64,000 bases of DNA from UBA1479 sp040216635 (lineage in GTDB: Bacteria; Pseudomonadota; Alphaproteobacteria; Rhodospirillales; Casp-alpha2). The stretch covers positions 1 through 64,000 of the forward strand of contig JAVJOU010000027.1 of NCBI GenBank assembly GCA_040216635.1, written 5' to 3'. A program made the position numbers and the translations under genes. The notes under the pieces were generated by a model, which saw only the letters and a program-made list of their open reading frames with translations, did no database searches and was not told the DNA's origin. How positions within the stretch are numbered: position 1 is the stretch's first letter; the number at the start of each line of letters is the position of its first letter. Below, piece by piece: positions 1 to 7,689 of the stretch.

Positions 1-1
1 G

Positions 2-511
2 GCGGCGGCGGTCGAACAGCAGGGCGTGGCGACGCAGGAAATCGCCCGCAATGTGGAACAGGCCGCAGCCGGCACACAAGAGGTGTCGTCGAACATCATC
101 CAGGTGACGGATGTGGCCGGTCAGTCGGGCGAGGCGGCGACCCAGCAATTGGAAGCGGCGCAGCAGGTCAAATCAGGCATCGACCATATGAACGAGCGCC
201 TGCAGCAGATCATCCACGAAAGCCAGGACCCGGAATGGGCCAAACGGCACGCCATGGGGCAGCAGGTCTCGGTCACGGTCGGCGGCGTGGCCAAGGAAAC
301 CACGCTGCACAGCCTGTCCAAGGGCGGTGGTGTGGTGCTCGACCGGGGGATCGATATCGCCCAGGGCGAGGCATTCGAAATCGACCTGCCGGAACTGGGC
401 ATGGTGTCGGCGGTGCTGATCGCCAAGACCGACGATCACACGCATGCGCGGCTCGAACTGACGGACGATCAGACCAATAAGTTCCGCGACTACGTCGATG
501 CGATGGCATAG
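2..511 (+). CDS. Methyl-accepting chemotaxis protein with C-terminal PilZ-like domain (5' end outside window)
   Basis: The open frame enters from the left edge and ends at a TAG, leaving 169 residues. The first 60 or so are the Ala/Gln/Glu-rich coiled coil of an MCP signalling domain, with the typical stretch around EIARNVEQAAAGTQEVSSNI. Such domains bind CheW/CheA and are methylated by CheR. After a short linker (DPEWAKRHAMG) comes a beta-rich segment of about 95 residues that fits a PilZ fold. The c-di-GMP motifs are degenerate: the RxxxR position reads RHAMG and the D/NxSxxG position reads SLSKGG. The domain may therefore bind c-di-GMP weakly or not at all. The sensor, membrane and HAMP parts lie outside the window, so the ligand is unknown. 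Confidence 0.85.
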   Translation, partial: AAAVEQQGVATQEIARNVEQAAAGTQEVSSNIIQVTDVAGQSGEAATQQLEAAQQVKSGIDHMNERLQQIIHESQDPEWAKRHAMGQQVSVTVGGVAKETTLHSLSKGGGVVLDRGIDIAQGEAFEIDLPELGMVSAVLIAKTDDHTHARLELTDDQTNKFRDYVDAMA

Positions 512-726
512 TCCCGTCGGGCACGGCCGCGTTATCTAAGGCCGTCGTTCCGCGTGATGTTGCGGCATGCTTCGGCCGATGCCGAAGCATTCGGGCGGGA
601 TTGGCCTTGCGCCGGGGGAAGAGCCAGCGTTTGATGGCCGGGTGACCTGCCGCGCACCCGCGGCGACTTGATCCGGAGCCCGCCATATCTTCGCCCGATA
701 CCCTGCCCTCGCCCCTGCGCATCGTC

Positions 727-1566
727 TTGATGACGGCGCTGGCCATTTCGGCCTTCGCCGCCAATTCGATCATCTGCCGGGCGGCCCTGGGCCCGGGCCT
801 GATCGACCCCGCGACCTTCACGACCGTGCGTCTGGTGTCGGCGGCCGTGGTGCTGGCCGTGGTGGTCTTCGTGCGCCGCCGGCATCTGCCGCAGTTGCCG
901 TCCGGGGACTGGCGGGCGGCGGTGGCATTGTTTGTCTACGCCGTGTTCTTTTCCTTCGGCTATGTCCTGCTGTCGACCGGCACGGGGGCGCTGATCCTGT
1001 TCGGCTCGGTCCAGCTCACCATGTTCGCCTGGGCTTTTTACGAAGGAGAACGGTTTTCAATCCTCGCCTGGGGCGGACTGTTTCTGGCGGCGGGCGGCCT
1101 CGTGTGGCTGGTCCTGCCGGGCCTGGAAGCGCCCGATCCCTTAGGCGCGCTGCTTCACACCATCTCGGGTGCCGCCTGGGGCGTGTTCTCTTTGCTGATC
1201 CGAGGCGCCAAGCATCCCGTTGAATCCAACGCCGCCAATTTCCTGGTCTGCGTACCGCTGGCGCTGATCGTCAGTGCCCTGTTCTGGGCGGACATGGATG
1301 CCAGCCATCTGGGCCTGGCGCTGGCGATCCTGTCCGGCGGACTGGCATCCGGCTGCGGTTATGTCATCTGGTATTGGGTGCTGCGCTATCTGCCGGCGGC
1401 CCGGGCCTCGGCGGCGCAATTGTCGGCCCCGGCCGTGGCGGCGCTCGGCGGGGTGGTCCTGCTGGGCGAGGATCTGACGCTCCGCCTGATCGTGGCCTCC
1501 GCCGCCATGCTGGGCGGCGTCGCCATCGTGCTGATGCAGAAGGCGAAGGCCACGCGGTTGGAGTAA
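727..1566 (+). CDS. EamA/DMT-superfamily membrane transporter
   Basis: About 280 residues with roughly ten hydrophobic helices in two repeated halves, the architecture of EamA (drug/metabolite) exporters. The opening AISAFAANSIICRAALGPG is a typical first EamA helix. The substrate cannot be told. The 3' half includes the second-repeat signature around SAAQLSAPAVAALGG, and the protein ends in a short basic tail. The start is uncertain. TTG 727 and ATG 730 have no ribosome-binding site and begin inside the first helix. The frame is open further upstream, where an ATA codon at 685 sits 6 nt after GGAG (675-678). That start would add 14 residues and complete helix 1. Confidence 0.85.
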   Translation: MMTALAISAFAANSIICRAALGPGLIDPATFTTVRLVSAAVVLAVVVFVRRRHLPQLPSGDWRAAVALFVYAVFFSFGYVLLSTGTGALILFGSVQLTMFAWAFYEGERFSILAWGGLFLAAGGLVWLVLPGLEAPDPLGALLHTISGAAWGVFSLLIRGAKHPVESNAANFLVCVPLALIVSALFWADMDASHLGLALAILSGGLASGCGYVIWYWVLRYLPAARASAAQLSAPAVAALGGVVLLGEDLTLRLIVASAAMLGGVAIVLMQKAKATRLE

Positions 1567-1578
1567 ATATCCATCGCC

Positions 1579-1646
1579 GTCACCCCCGCGAAGGCGGGGG
1601 CCGGGTCCGATCGATTTCTGGATTCCCGCTTTCGCGGGAATGACGG
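1579..1646. repeat. Intergenic palindromic repeat (REP-like double hairpin)
   Basis: Two adjacent GC-rich hairpins lie between the convergent DMT and ettA genes. One is built on CCCCCGC/GCGGGGG (1583-1600). The other is TTCCCGC-tttc-GCGGGAA (1623-1640). They are enclosed by GTCA (1579-1582) and TGAC (1641-1644). This matches the dispersed intergenic repeat seen in many alphaproteobacteria. It may also end transcription from both sides, though no U-tract is evident. Confidence 0.7.
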
Positions 1647-1655
1647 ACCACGGGA

Positions 1656-3335
1656 TTAGCGCGTCAGCTTCTTATACTTGATGCGGTGGGGCTCGAGCGC
1701 CGCGTCGCCCAGGCGGCGCTTCTTGTCTTCTTCGTAGGCTTCGTAGTTGCCTTCGAACCAGACCACCTGGCTGTCGCCTTCGAACGCGATGATGTGGGTC
1801 GCCAGCCGGTCTAGGAACCAGCGGTCGTGCGAGGTGATCAGCACGCAGCCGGCGAAATCGCCGAGTGATTCTTCGAGCGCGCGCAGCGTGTCCACGTCCA
1901 AGTCATTGGTCGGTTCATCCAGCAGCAGCACGTTGGCGCCGGACAGCAGCATCTTGGCCAGGTGCACGCGGTTGCGTTCCCCGCCGGAAAGCTGGCCGAC
2001 CTTTTTCTGCTGGTCGCCGCCCTTGAAGTTGAACTGCGCCACATAGGCACGGGACTGCATGGCCCGCTTGCCCAGTTCGATCTCGTCGTTGCCGCCGGAA
2101 ATTTCCTCCCACACGGTTTTGTCGTCGCCCAATGTGTCGCGGCTTTGGTCGACATAGCCGAGCACGACCGTATCGCCCACGCGCACGGTGCCGTCGTCGG
2201 GTTTTTCCTGATCGGTGATCATGCGGAACAGGGTCGTCTTGCCGGCCCCGTTGGCGCCGACGATGCCGACAATGGCGCCCGGCGGAATCTTGGCGGACAG
2301 GTCTTCGACCAACAGCCGGTCTTCGAAGCCTTTCTTCAGGTGATCGAATTCGATCACCAGATCGCCCAGGCGCGGGGCCGGTGGAATGATGATCGAGGCC
2401 GTGCCCATGACCTTTTCCTCGGACTGGGCGACCAGATCTTCATAGCGGGCGATACGCGCCTTGGATTTATCCTGTCGCGCGCGGGGCGACTGTCTGATCC
2501 ATTCCAGTTCCTGTTTCAGGGTGCGCTGACGGGCCGATTCCTCGCGCTCTTCCTGCATCAGGCGCTTCTGCTTCTGTTCCAGCCAGCTGGAATAGTTGCC
2601 TTCGTAGGGGATGCCCTGGCCGCGATCGAGTTCCAGAATCCAGCCGGTCACGTTGTCCAGGAAATAGCGGTCGTGGGTCACGATCATGACCGTGCCGTCG
2701 TAATCGGCAAGGAACCGTTCCAGCCAGGCCACGCTTTCCGCGTCCAGATGGTTGGTCGGTTCATCCAGCAGCAGGATTTCCGGCTTCTGCAACAACAGGC
2801 GGCACAGTGCCACGCGGCGGCGCTCACCGCCCGACAGCTTGGTCACGTCCGCATTGCCCGGCGGGCAGCGCAGCGCGTCCATGGCGATCTCGATGGTGCG
2901 TTCCAGCTCCCAGCCGTTGACGGCGTCGATCTTTTCCTGCATCTCGCCCTGTTCGGCCAGCAACGTGTTCATTTCATCGTCGTCCATGGGCTCGGCGAAC
3001 TTGGCGGAAAGCTCGTTGAAGCGGTCGACCAGGTCCTTGACCTCGCCCAGGCCGGACATGACATTTTCCTCGACCGTCAGCTTGGGGTCGAGGTGGGGCT
3101 CCTGCTCCAGATAACCCACGCGGGCGCCTTCGGCGGCCCAGGCTTCGCCGGAATAATCCGTGTCCTTGCCCGCCATGATCTTCAGCAGGGTCGATTTACC
3201 GGCCCCGTTAACGCCCAGCACGCCGATCTTGGCGGTCGGCAGGAACGACAGGGTCAGACCCTTGAGGATCTCGCGTCCGCCGGGAAATACCTTGCGGACG
3301 TCTTTCATCACGTAGGAATACTGATAGCTGGCCAT
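1656..3335 (-). CDS. ettA: Energy-dependent translational throttle protein EttA (ABC-F ATPase)
   Basis: 559 residues with two ABC ATPase domains and no membrane segments, the usual size for EttA. Domain 1 has Walker A GVNGAGKST, signature LSGGERRRV and Walker B LLLLDEPTNHLD. Domain 2 has GANGAGKTT, LSGGERNRV and LLLDEPTNDLD. The insertion near residues 95-140 corresponds to the EttA arm, and the linker near residues 240-320 to the ribosome-contacting P-site tip region. EttA binds the ribosomal E site and gates the first peptide bond according to the ADP/ATP ratio. The ATG start gives the standard MASYQYSYVM N-terminus. Confidence 0.95.
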   Translation of the reverse strand: MASYQYSYVMKDVRKVFPGGREILKGLTLSFLPTAKIGVLGVNGAGKSTLLKIMAGKDTDYSGEAWAAEGARVGYLEQEPHLDPKLTVEENVMSGLGEVKDLVDRFNELSAKFAEPMDDDEMNTLLAEQGEMQEKIDAVNGWELERTIEIAMDALRCPPGNADVTKLSGGERRRVALCRLLLQKPEILLLDEPTNHLDAESVAWLERFLADYDGTVMIVTHDRYFLDNVTGWILELDRGQGIPYEGNYSSWLEQKQKRLMQEEREESARQRTLKQELEWIRQSPRARQDKSKARIARYEDLVAQSEEKVMGTASIIIPPAPRLGDLVIEFDHLKKGFEDRLLVEDLSAKIPPGAIVGIVGANGAGKTTLFRMITDQEKPDDGTVRVGDTVVLGYVDQSRDTLGDDKTVWEEISGGNDEIELGKRAMQSRAYVAQFNFKGGDQQKKVGQLSGGERNRVHLAKMLLSGANVLLLDEPTNDLDVDTLRALEESLGDFAGCVLITSHDRWFLDRLATHIIAFEGDSQVVWFEGNYEAYEEDKKRRLGDAALEPHRIKYKKLTR

Positions 3336-3510
3336 TTTATGAGGGTTCCGCTGGTCGGAGAGACGTTCTTGGCGCGCTGTTTAGCGGATCGCACGGGGTC
3401 TGACAACTGGACTCCGGCGCACGGGGGGTTGCCGTAATATTACGGGGCCCGGATCGGCCCCCGGGCGTGGTATGTTTCGGGGCGGAACACAGGCGGGAGG
3501 CACCGTTCCC

Positions 3511-4431
3511 ATGGACCGGTTTTCGATCATCCGCGGCATGCGCATCCGGCAGCTGGCGATTTGTGCGCTTGGCCTGTGCGGAGTTGCGGCGCTGGCGGTT
3601 CTGGCCATGGTGGCCTGGGCGTTATCGGACGGCGTCGTGATCGACGCGATGCGGGTGGCCGGGCCGGGCGCGCTTGCCCTGATCCTGATATTCGCCGTGG
3701 TCTGGGCCGTGTTGGATATCCTGCTGCGGGCCCGCGAATTCGATAAGAACACCCTGCCCGCCCGCCCGGAATTTTACGATTTCGACCGCTTGAACCCGCC
3801 CATGCATGTGGAAGAACTGGGCGGTGCGGCGTTGAAGGATCTGACCTTCGTGGTGTTCGACACGGAAACCACGGGCCTGAAGCCGTCGGACGGCGACGAG
3901 ATCATTTCCATCGCGGGCGTGCGCGTCGCCGCCGGGCGTATCGGCGAAGACCGGGCCTTCACCCAACTGGTCAATCCGGGGATGGGGATTCCCAAGGCCT
4001 CGATCCGCTTTCACGGCCTCACCGACGACAGGGTCGCGGCGGCACCCCCCATCACGGAGGTTCTGCCCGCGTTCAAGGATTTCGTGGGCGAAGCCGTGCT
4101 GGTCGCCCATAACGCGGCCTTCGACATGCGGTTTTTGAAGGTGAAGGAAGATGCGGCGGGCGTGCGGTTCGACAACCTGGTGTTGGACACCCTGCTGCTT
4201 TCCGTGTTCCTGGACGCGGAAAACCGGGACCATTCCCTGGACGCCATCGCCGACCGCTTGGATATCGAGGTCGAGGGCCGCCACACGGCATTGGGCGACA
4301 GCATCGTCACCGCCCGGGTGTTCCTGCGCATGTTGGACATGCTGGAAGCGCGCGGCATCACCACCCTGCGCCAGGCAATCGACGCCTCGATCAAGATGGA
4401 ACATGTGCGGGAGATGCAGAAGCAGTTCTAA
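3511..4431 (+). CDS. DEDDh 3'-5' exonuclease with N-terminal membrane anchor (DnaQ/PolC-type)
   Basis: 306 residues starting at the ATG preceded by GGGAGG (3495-3500). An upstream in-frame ATG at 3472 lacks such a site. Residues 10-70 contain two hydrophobic helices. The rest is an epsilon-type exonuclease domain with ExoI FDTETTG, ExoII HNAAFDMRFL and ExoIII RHTALGDS, so all DEDDh catalytic residues are present. It should remove nucleotides from DNA or RNA 3' ends near the membrane. From memory, homologues often sit beside CBS-DUF294 nucleotidyltransferase and acetate-type sodium:solute symporter genes. Both occur here within 5 kb, so a role in that transport and signalling module is more likely than replication proofreading. 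Confidence 0.88.
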   Translation: MDRFSIIRGMRIRQLAICALGLCGVAALAVLAMVAWALSDGVVIDAMRVAGPGALALILIFAVVWAVLDILLRAREFDKNTLPARPEFYDFDRLNPPMHVEELGGAALKDLTFVVFDTETTGLKPSDGDEIISIAGVRVAAGRIGEDRAFTQLVNPGMGIPKASIRFHGLTDDRVAAAPPITEVLPAFKDFVGEAVLVAHNAAFDMRFLKVKEDAAGVRFDNLVLDTLLLSVFLDAENRDHSLDAIADRLDIEVEGRHTALGDSIVTARVFLRMLDMLEARGITTLRQAIDASIKMEHVREMQKQF

Positions 4432-4508
4432 GCAGAGCAGCCCATTCGGGGTTGGGAGGGGTGGCCGAATGGGCGTCTTGGCGGATGCCGCCGTAGGACT
4501 GCTCTGCT
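4431..4508. terminator. Nested inverted repeat between convergent genes (bidirectional terminator)
   Basis: Outer arms AGCAGAGCAG (4431-4440) and CTGCTCTGCT (4499-4508) enclose a second perfect stem, CCCATTCGG (4441-4449) with CCGAATGGG (4465-4473). The structure fills the gap between the exonuclease and the convergent aldo/keto reductase gene. There is no strong U-tract. Termination in both directions is inferred from position. Confidence 0.6.
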
Positions 4509-4513
4509 CACTT

Positions 4514-5425
4514 CTAAAGGCTCTCCACGTACTCCGCCAACTCCCGCCGCATCGCCGCATCCGGCATCGGTCCCCGGGCCGCGCCCATGTTTTCCCGCAT
4601 ATGATCGACGCGGCTTGTCGCCGGGATGGCGCAGGTCACGGCCGGGTGGGAGACGATGAATTTCAGCAACACCTGGGGCCAGGAGCCAGCGCCGATCTCG
4701 GCGGCGAAAGGCGGCAGGGGGCGGCCCTGCAGGCGGTCGATCAGGGCACCCCGCTGGAACGGTCGGTTGGCGATCACGGCGATGCCTTTTTCGGCGGCGA
4801 GCGGCAGCAGACGCGTCTCGGCCGCGCGGTCGTCGATGTTATAGGTCAGTTGCACGAAATCGAGGGGTTCGGCCTCCATGATGCGGGCGAGGTCCCGGTG
4901 GCGCCGCCCGTGCGACGTGGTGATGCCGATATGCCGCACCCGGCCATTCGCTTTCCATTGCTTCAGCGTTTCCAGATGCCCTTCCCATCCCAACAGATTG
5001 TGGACCTGTAGAAGGTCGAATGTCTTAAGGCCCCACAGGCGTTCGGATTCCGCCATCTGCCGCACGCCGTGATCCTTGCCGGGGGTCCAGACCTTGGTCG
5101 CCGAAAACAGACCCCTTGGCATGCCCAGGGCCGCCAGGCCGTGGCCGATGACCTCTTCGGATGATCCGTACATGGGCGAGGAATCGATCATGCCGCCGCC
5201 CAGGGCGAAAAAGGTCTTCAGAACCTGGGTCCGCGCCGCCCGGGCCTGGGCATCGTTCCCCACATCGAAGGTGATCCAGCTGCCCATGCCGATCACGGGC
5301 AGGGCCTGGCCGGTGCGGGGGATTTTCTTGGTGGCCGGGACGGGGGCTGCGGATGCACAAACCGGCAGGGCAGCGGTGAGCCCGGCGGCGGCGAGGGAGT
5401 TCAGGAACACGCGGCGCGTCAGCAT
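4514..5425 (-). CDS. Aldo/keto reductase with Tat signal peptide
   Basis: 303 residues. The N-terminus TRRVFLNSLAAAGLTAALP is a twin-arginine signal followed by an Ala cleavage region, so export to the periplasm is likely. The remaining AKR barrel carries the tetrad: Asp and Tyr in MIDSSPMYGSSEE, Lys in SATKVW and His in LLQVHN. It is an NADPH-dependent carbonyl reductase by family, with substrate unknown. Its start lies 5 nt after the stop of the CBS-DUF294 gene, so the two are probably cotranscribed. Confidence 0.85.
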   Translation of the reverse strand: MLTRRVFLNSLAAAGLTAALPVCASAAPVPATKKIPRTGQALPVIGMGSWITFDVGNDAQARAARTQVLKTFFALGGGMIDSSPMYGSSEEVIGHGLAALGMPRGLFSATKVWTPGKDHGVRQMAESERLWGLKTFDLLQVHNLLGWEGHLETLKQWKANGRVRHIGITTSHGRRHRDLARIMEAEPLDFVQLTYNIDDRAAETRLLPLAAEKGIAVIANRPFQRGALIDRLQGRPLPPFAAEIGAGSWPQVLLKFIVSHPAVTCAIPATSRVDHMRENMGAARGPMPDAAMRRELAEYVESL

Positions 5426-5430
5426 GGCCG

Positions 5431-6900
5431 TTATTGTAGCACGTCGCCGGTGAATTCGCCGCGCATGCGGTCCTGCAGACGGCGGATGGCTTCGAACCCG
5501 TCTTTCAGGATATCCGTCTCGCGGCGGGTCAGGCTGCCGGGGTGGACGAAGTTGGTGACGGGGCGGCCGGCCTGATAATCGGCGATCTGCTGGCGCAGCA
5601 ACAGGCGTGAGATATGTCGGTAGCCACCCCGCAGATAATCCGCTTCGTCATCGGACAGGATGCCTTTTTCATGCAAGGCCTGCAGCCGGTCCAGGGTCGG
5701 GTTGACCACCAAGCCTTCGCGCAGGCAGAGCAGGCGCATGGCCTCGACCAGGGGCAGGGTGCCGGAATGCTTCAGGTTCAGATAGCCCTTATAGCCGGGG
5801 GCGTCGCTGTCTTTCATGGTGATGAAGCGGCGGAACCAGCCGAGCGCCGGGCCGTGGGTCTGGTCGTCCTCGAACATTTCCTGCAGGAACAGATAATTGC
5901 CCCGGGCGGTCGCGGTCACATGGCGGCGCAGGTCGTCGGCCAGGTCTTCCCGGCCCCAGGCCGAGCGGAAATCGAAAAAGATGTCGCACAGCCGCAACAT
6001 GGTCGAGCCGCGCTTGCGGCTCCACAGCCGGATCTGTTCCTTCCACTGACTGATGGTCTTGCGCCACAGCGGGTTGGTCGCCATGACGAAGCCCTTGCAC
6101 AAGGGCAGGCCGACCGCATCCAGATCGTGGGTCATGCGCTCCGCCAGATTGATGAACCAGACGTCGATGCGCGCATGATCGGCATTGGGATAATCCTCCA
6201 AGATGAAACCGTTGTCCTGATCCGGGAACAGGAAGCTTTCGCCGCGCCCGCCCGAGCCCATGACGATGACGGAAAACTCCACGGGCGGCGGGCCCAGCCC
6301 TTCCGCCGCCATGGCCCGGACCGCGCCGTCGGTCACGCGGCGGTAGATGTCCAGGTTGATATGGCTCAGCAGGGCCTGAATCTCGGTTGCCGGCAGATTG
6401 TCCCGAAACAACTGGTCGGCCAGGTCGATCTGCGCGGTCTTGATCCGGGACAGGCCGGCAATGTCACTGCCTTGGGTCAGGCTGTCGATCTGATCCATCA
6501 GGGCCGACGATGTCGTGCCCAGGGTGTCGTGAAGGTTAAGCATGCCGGACAGGCAGCCTGATCCGTCGACCACCGGCATGTGGCGCAGGTCCGTGCGTCG
6601 CATCAGGGCGATGGCGTGATAAAGGTATTCGCTTTCATCGATCACCTGCACGGACCGGGTCATGACCTCAGCGGCTGGGGTGTCCCCATTGGTTTTGAAA
6701 ATGGCGCGCCGCGCGATGTCGTGTTCGGTGATGATCCCTTTGGGCCGGGCGGTCTCATCCGTTATCACGAGGCTTGATGCATTGGCTTCCGCCATGGCCT
6801 GAACGATCCGGCGCAAGGGCGTTCCCGGTGCGGCCGTCGGCGGCAGGGCGGCCATGGATTCGCGCACCAGCATGCGGAAAATCGCGGTCCGGGGCTCCAT
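5431..6900 (-). CDS. CBS-pair / DUF294 putative nucleotidyltransferase
   Basis: 489 residues. Two CBS repeats (about residues 10-130) can sense adenine nucleotides. They are followed by a DUF294 nucleotidyltransferase-like domain with the pol-beta-type motif GSGGRGESFLFPDQDNG, which has both Asp residues of DxD, and then a helical C-terminal domain near residues 330-480. The layout resembles GlnD-like signal proteins that modify a partner, but the target is unknown. It is divergent from the sodium:solute symporter gene and shares a long upstream region with it. It leads the aldo/keto reductase gene. Confidence 0.88.
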   Translation of the reverse strand: MEPRTAIFRMLVRESMAALPPTAAPGTPLRRIVQAMAEANASSLVITDETARPKGIITEHDIARRAIFKTNGDTPAAEVMTRSVQVIDESEYLYHAIALMRRTDLRHMPVVDGSGCLSGMLNLHDTLGTTSSALMDQIDSLTQGSDIAGLSRIKTAQIDLADQLFRDNLPATEIQALLSHINLDIYRRVTDGAVRAMAAEGLGPPPVEFSVIVMGSGGRGESFLFPDQDNGFILEDYPNADHARIDVWFINLAERMTHDLDAVGLPLCKGFVMATNPLWRKTISQWKEQIRLWSRKRGSTMLRLCDIFFDFRSAWGREDLADDLRRHVTATARGNYLFLQEMFEDDQTHGPALGWFRRFITMKDSDAPGYKGYLNLKHSGTLPLVEAMRLLCLREGLVVNPTLDRLQALHEKGILSDDEADYLRGGYRHISRLLLRQQIADYQAGRPVTNFVHPGSLTRRETDILKDGFEAIRRLQDRMRGEFTGDVLQ

Positions 6901-7689
6901 TTTCTGACCTGCCTTCCAATCTGCCCGGAACTCGGTAGCGGGGCGGTGTGATGTGTGATGCGAATCGGCTGTTCCATAAATACCAGAAAAACCTAACCGA
7001 GCATGCGGTCCGGAACAAACCGCTTGATGCCATGCCAGGGTGCGGAATGCCCGCCAAAGTGGCGGATAGCCGCCATTGACCGTCTATTTGATGAAATCAA
7101 ATTGTGCAATTTTCACAAAAAAGAAACGGGCAAGAGAAAATATTGTGAAAGAATTAGTGGAGGGGTGATTACTTGAGGCTTGACATGGTGCGCTGCAACA
7201 AAAGGGCGTTATTCATTGGGTTCTTTATTTTTACACAGGGGATTTTGTCTCTACCAGTTGTGCAAATTAGAGGAAAATGTTATTAGATTGCCAACTTCGT
7301 AAGCCGGACGAGGAGAGTGTTTTCGGCAGGCGGAGGAAACGGAAACGATAACAATAACGTTCCGCAGGGATGCACAAGCGCCGGAAGGCGTGGGAGGCGT
7401 AACATCCTACTCCATACATTCCAGAGTTTGTGTGTCTGGCTTCGTGAGGGTGAGCTCGCGTTGGGCAAACCTTCTTCTGTGACCGAGGCTTAACGGCGGG
7501 ACTTCTGCGTTATTGGTGAAAACCAGGGAGCCACCGGGTTCCGGCATTTCCTGGCGTTCGATCGTTTCACCACATGCGGCATCGGGGGTGGTCTTCGATG
7601 CCGTCTGTTTCGGTTACGGCTTTGACGTTGGAAAACGGGTTAACGACCGCACGGCGTCCAGGAACCGAACAGAAGGGGAGAATTGAATC
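6901..7689. other. 789-bp divergent intergenic region with AT-rich core
   Basis: No protein-like frame was recognised. The core at about 7080-7300 is clearly AT-richer than its flanks. A weak sigma-70-like pair on the plus strand is TTGTGC (7258-7263), 17 nt, TATTAG (7281-7286). If used, it gives a leader of roughly 400 nt before the symporter gene. That leader contains several short GC stems but no riboswitch class that I recognise. Confidence 0.45.

Noticed and set aside
1962..3437. Long plus-strand frame opposite ettA
   Set aside because: Same reason: shadow frame of a well-defined ABC-F gene.
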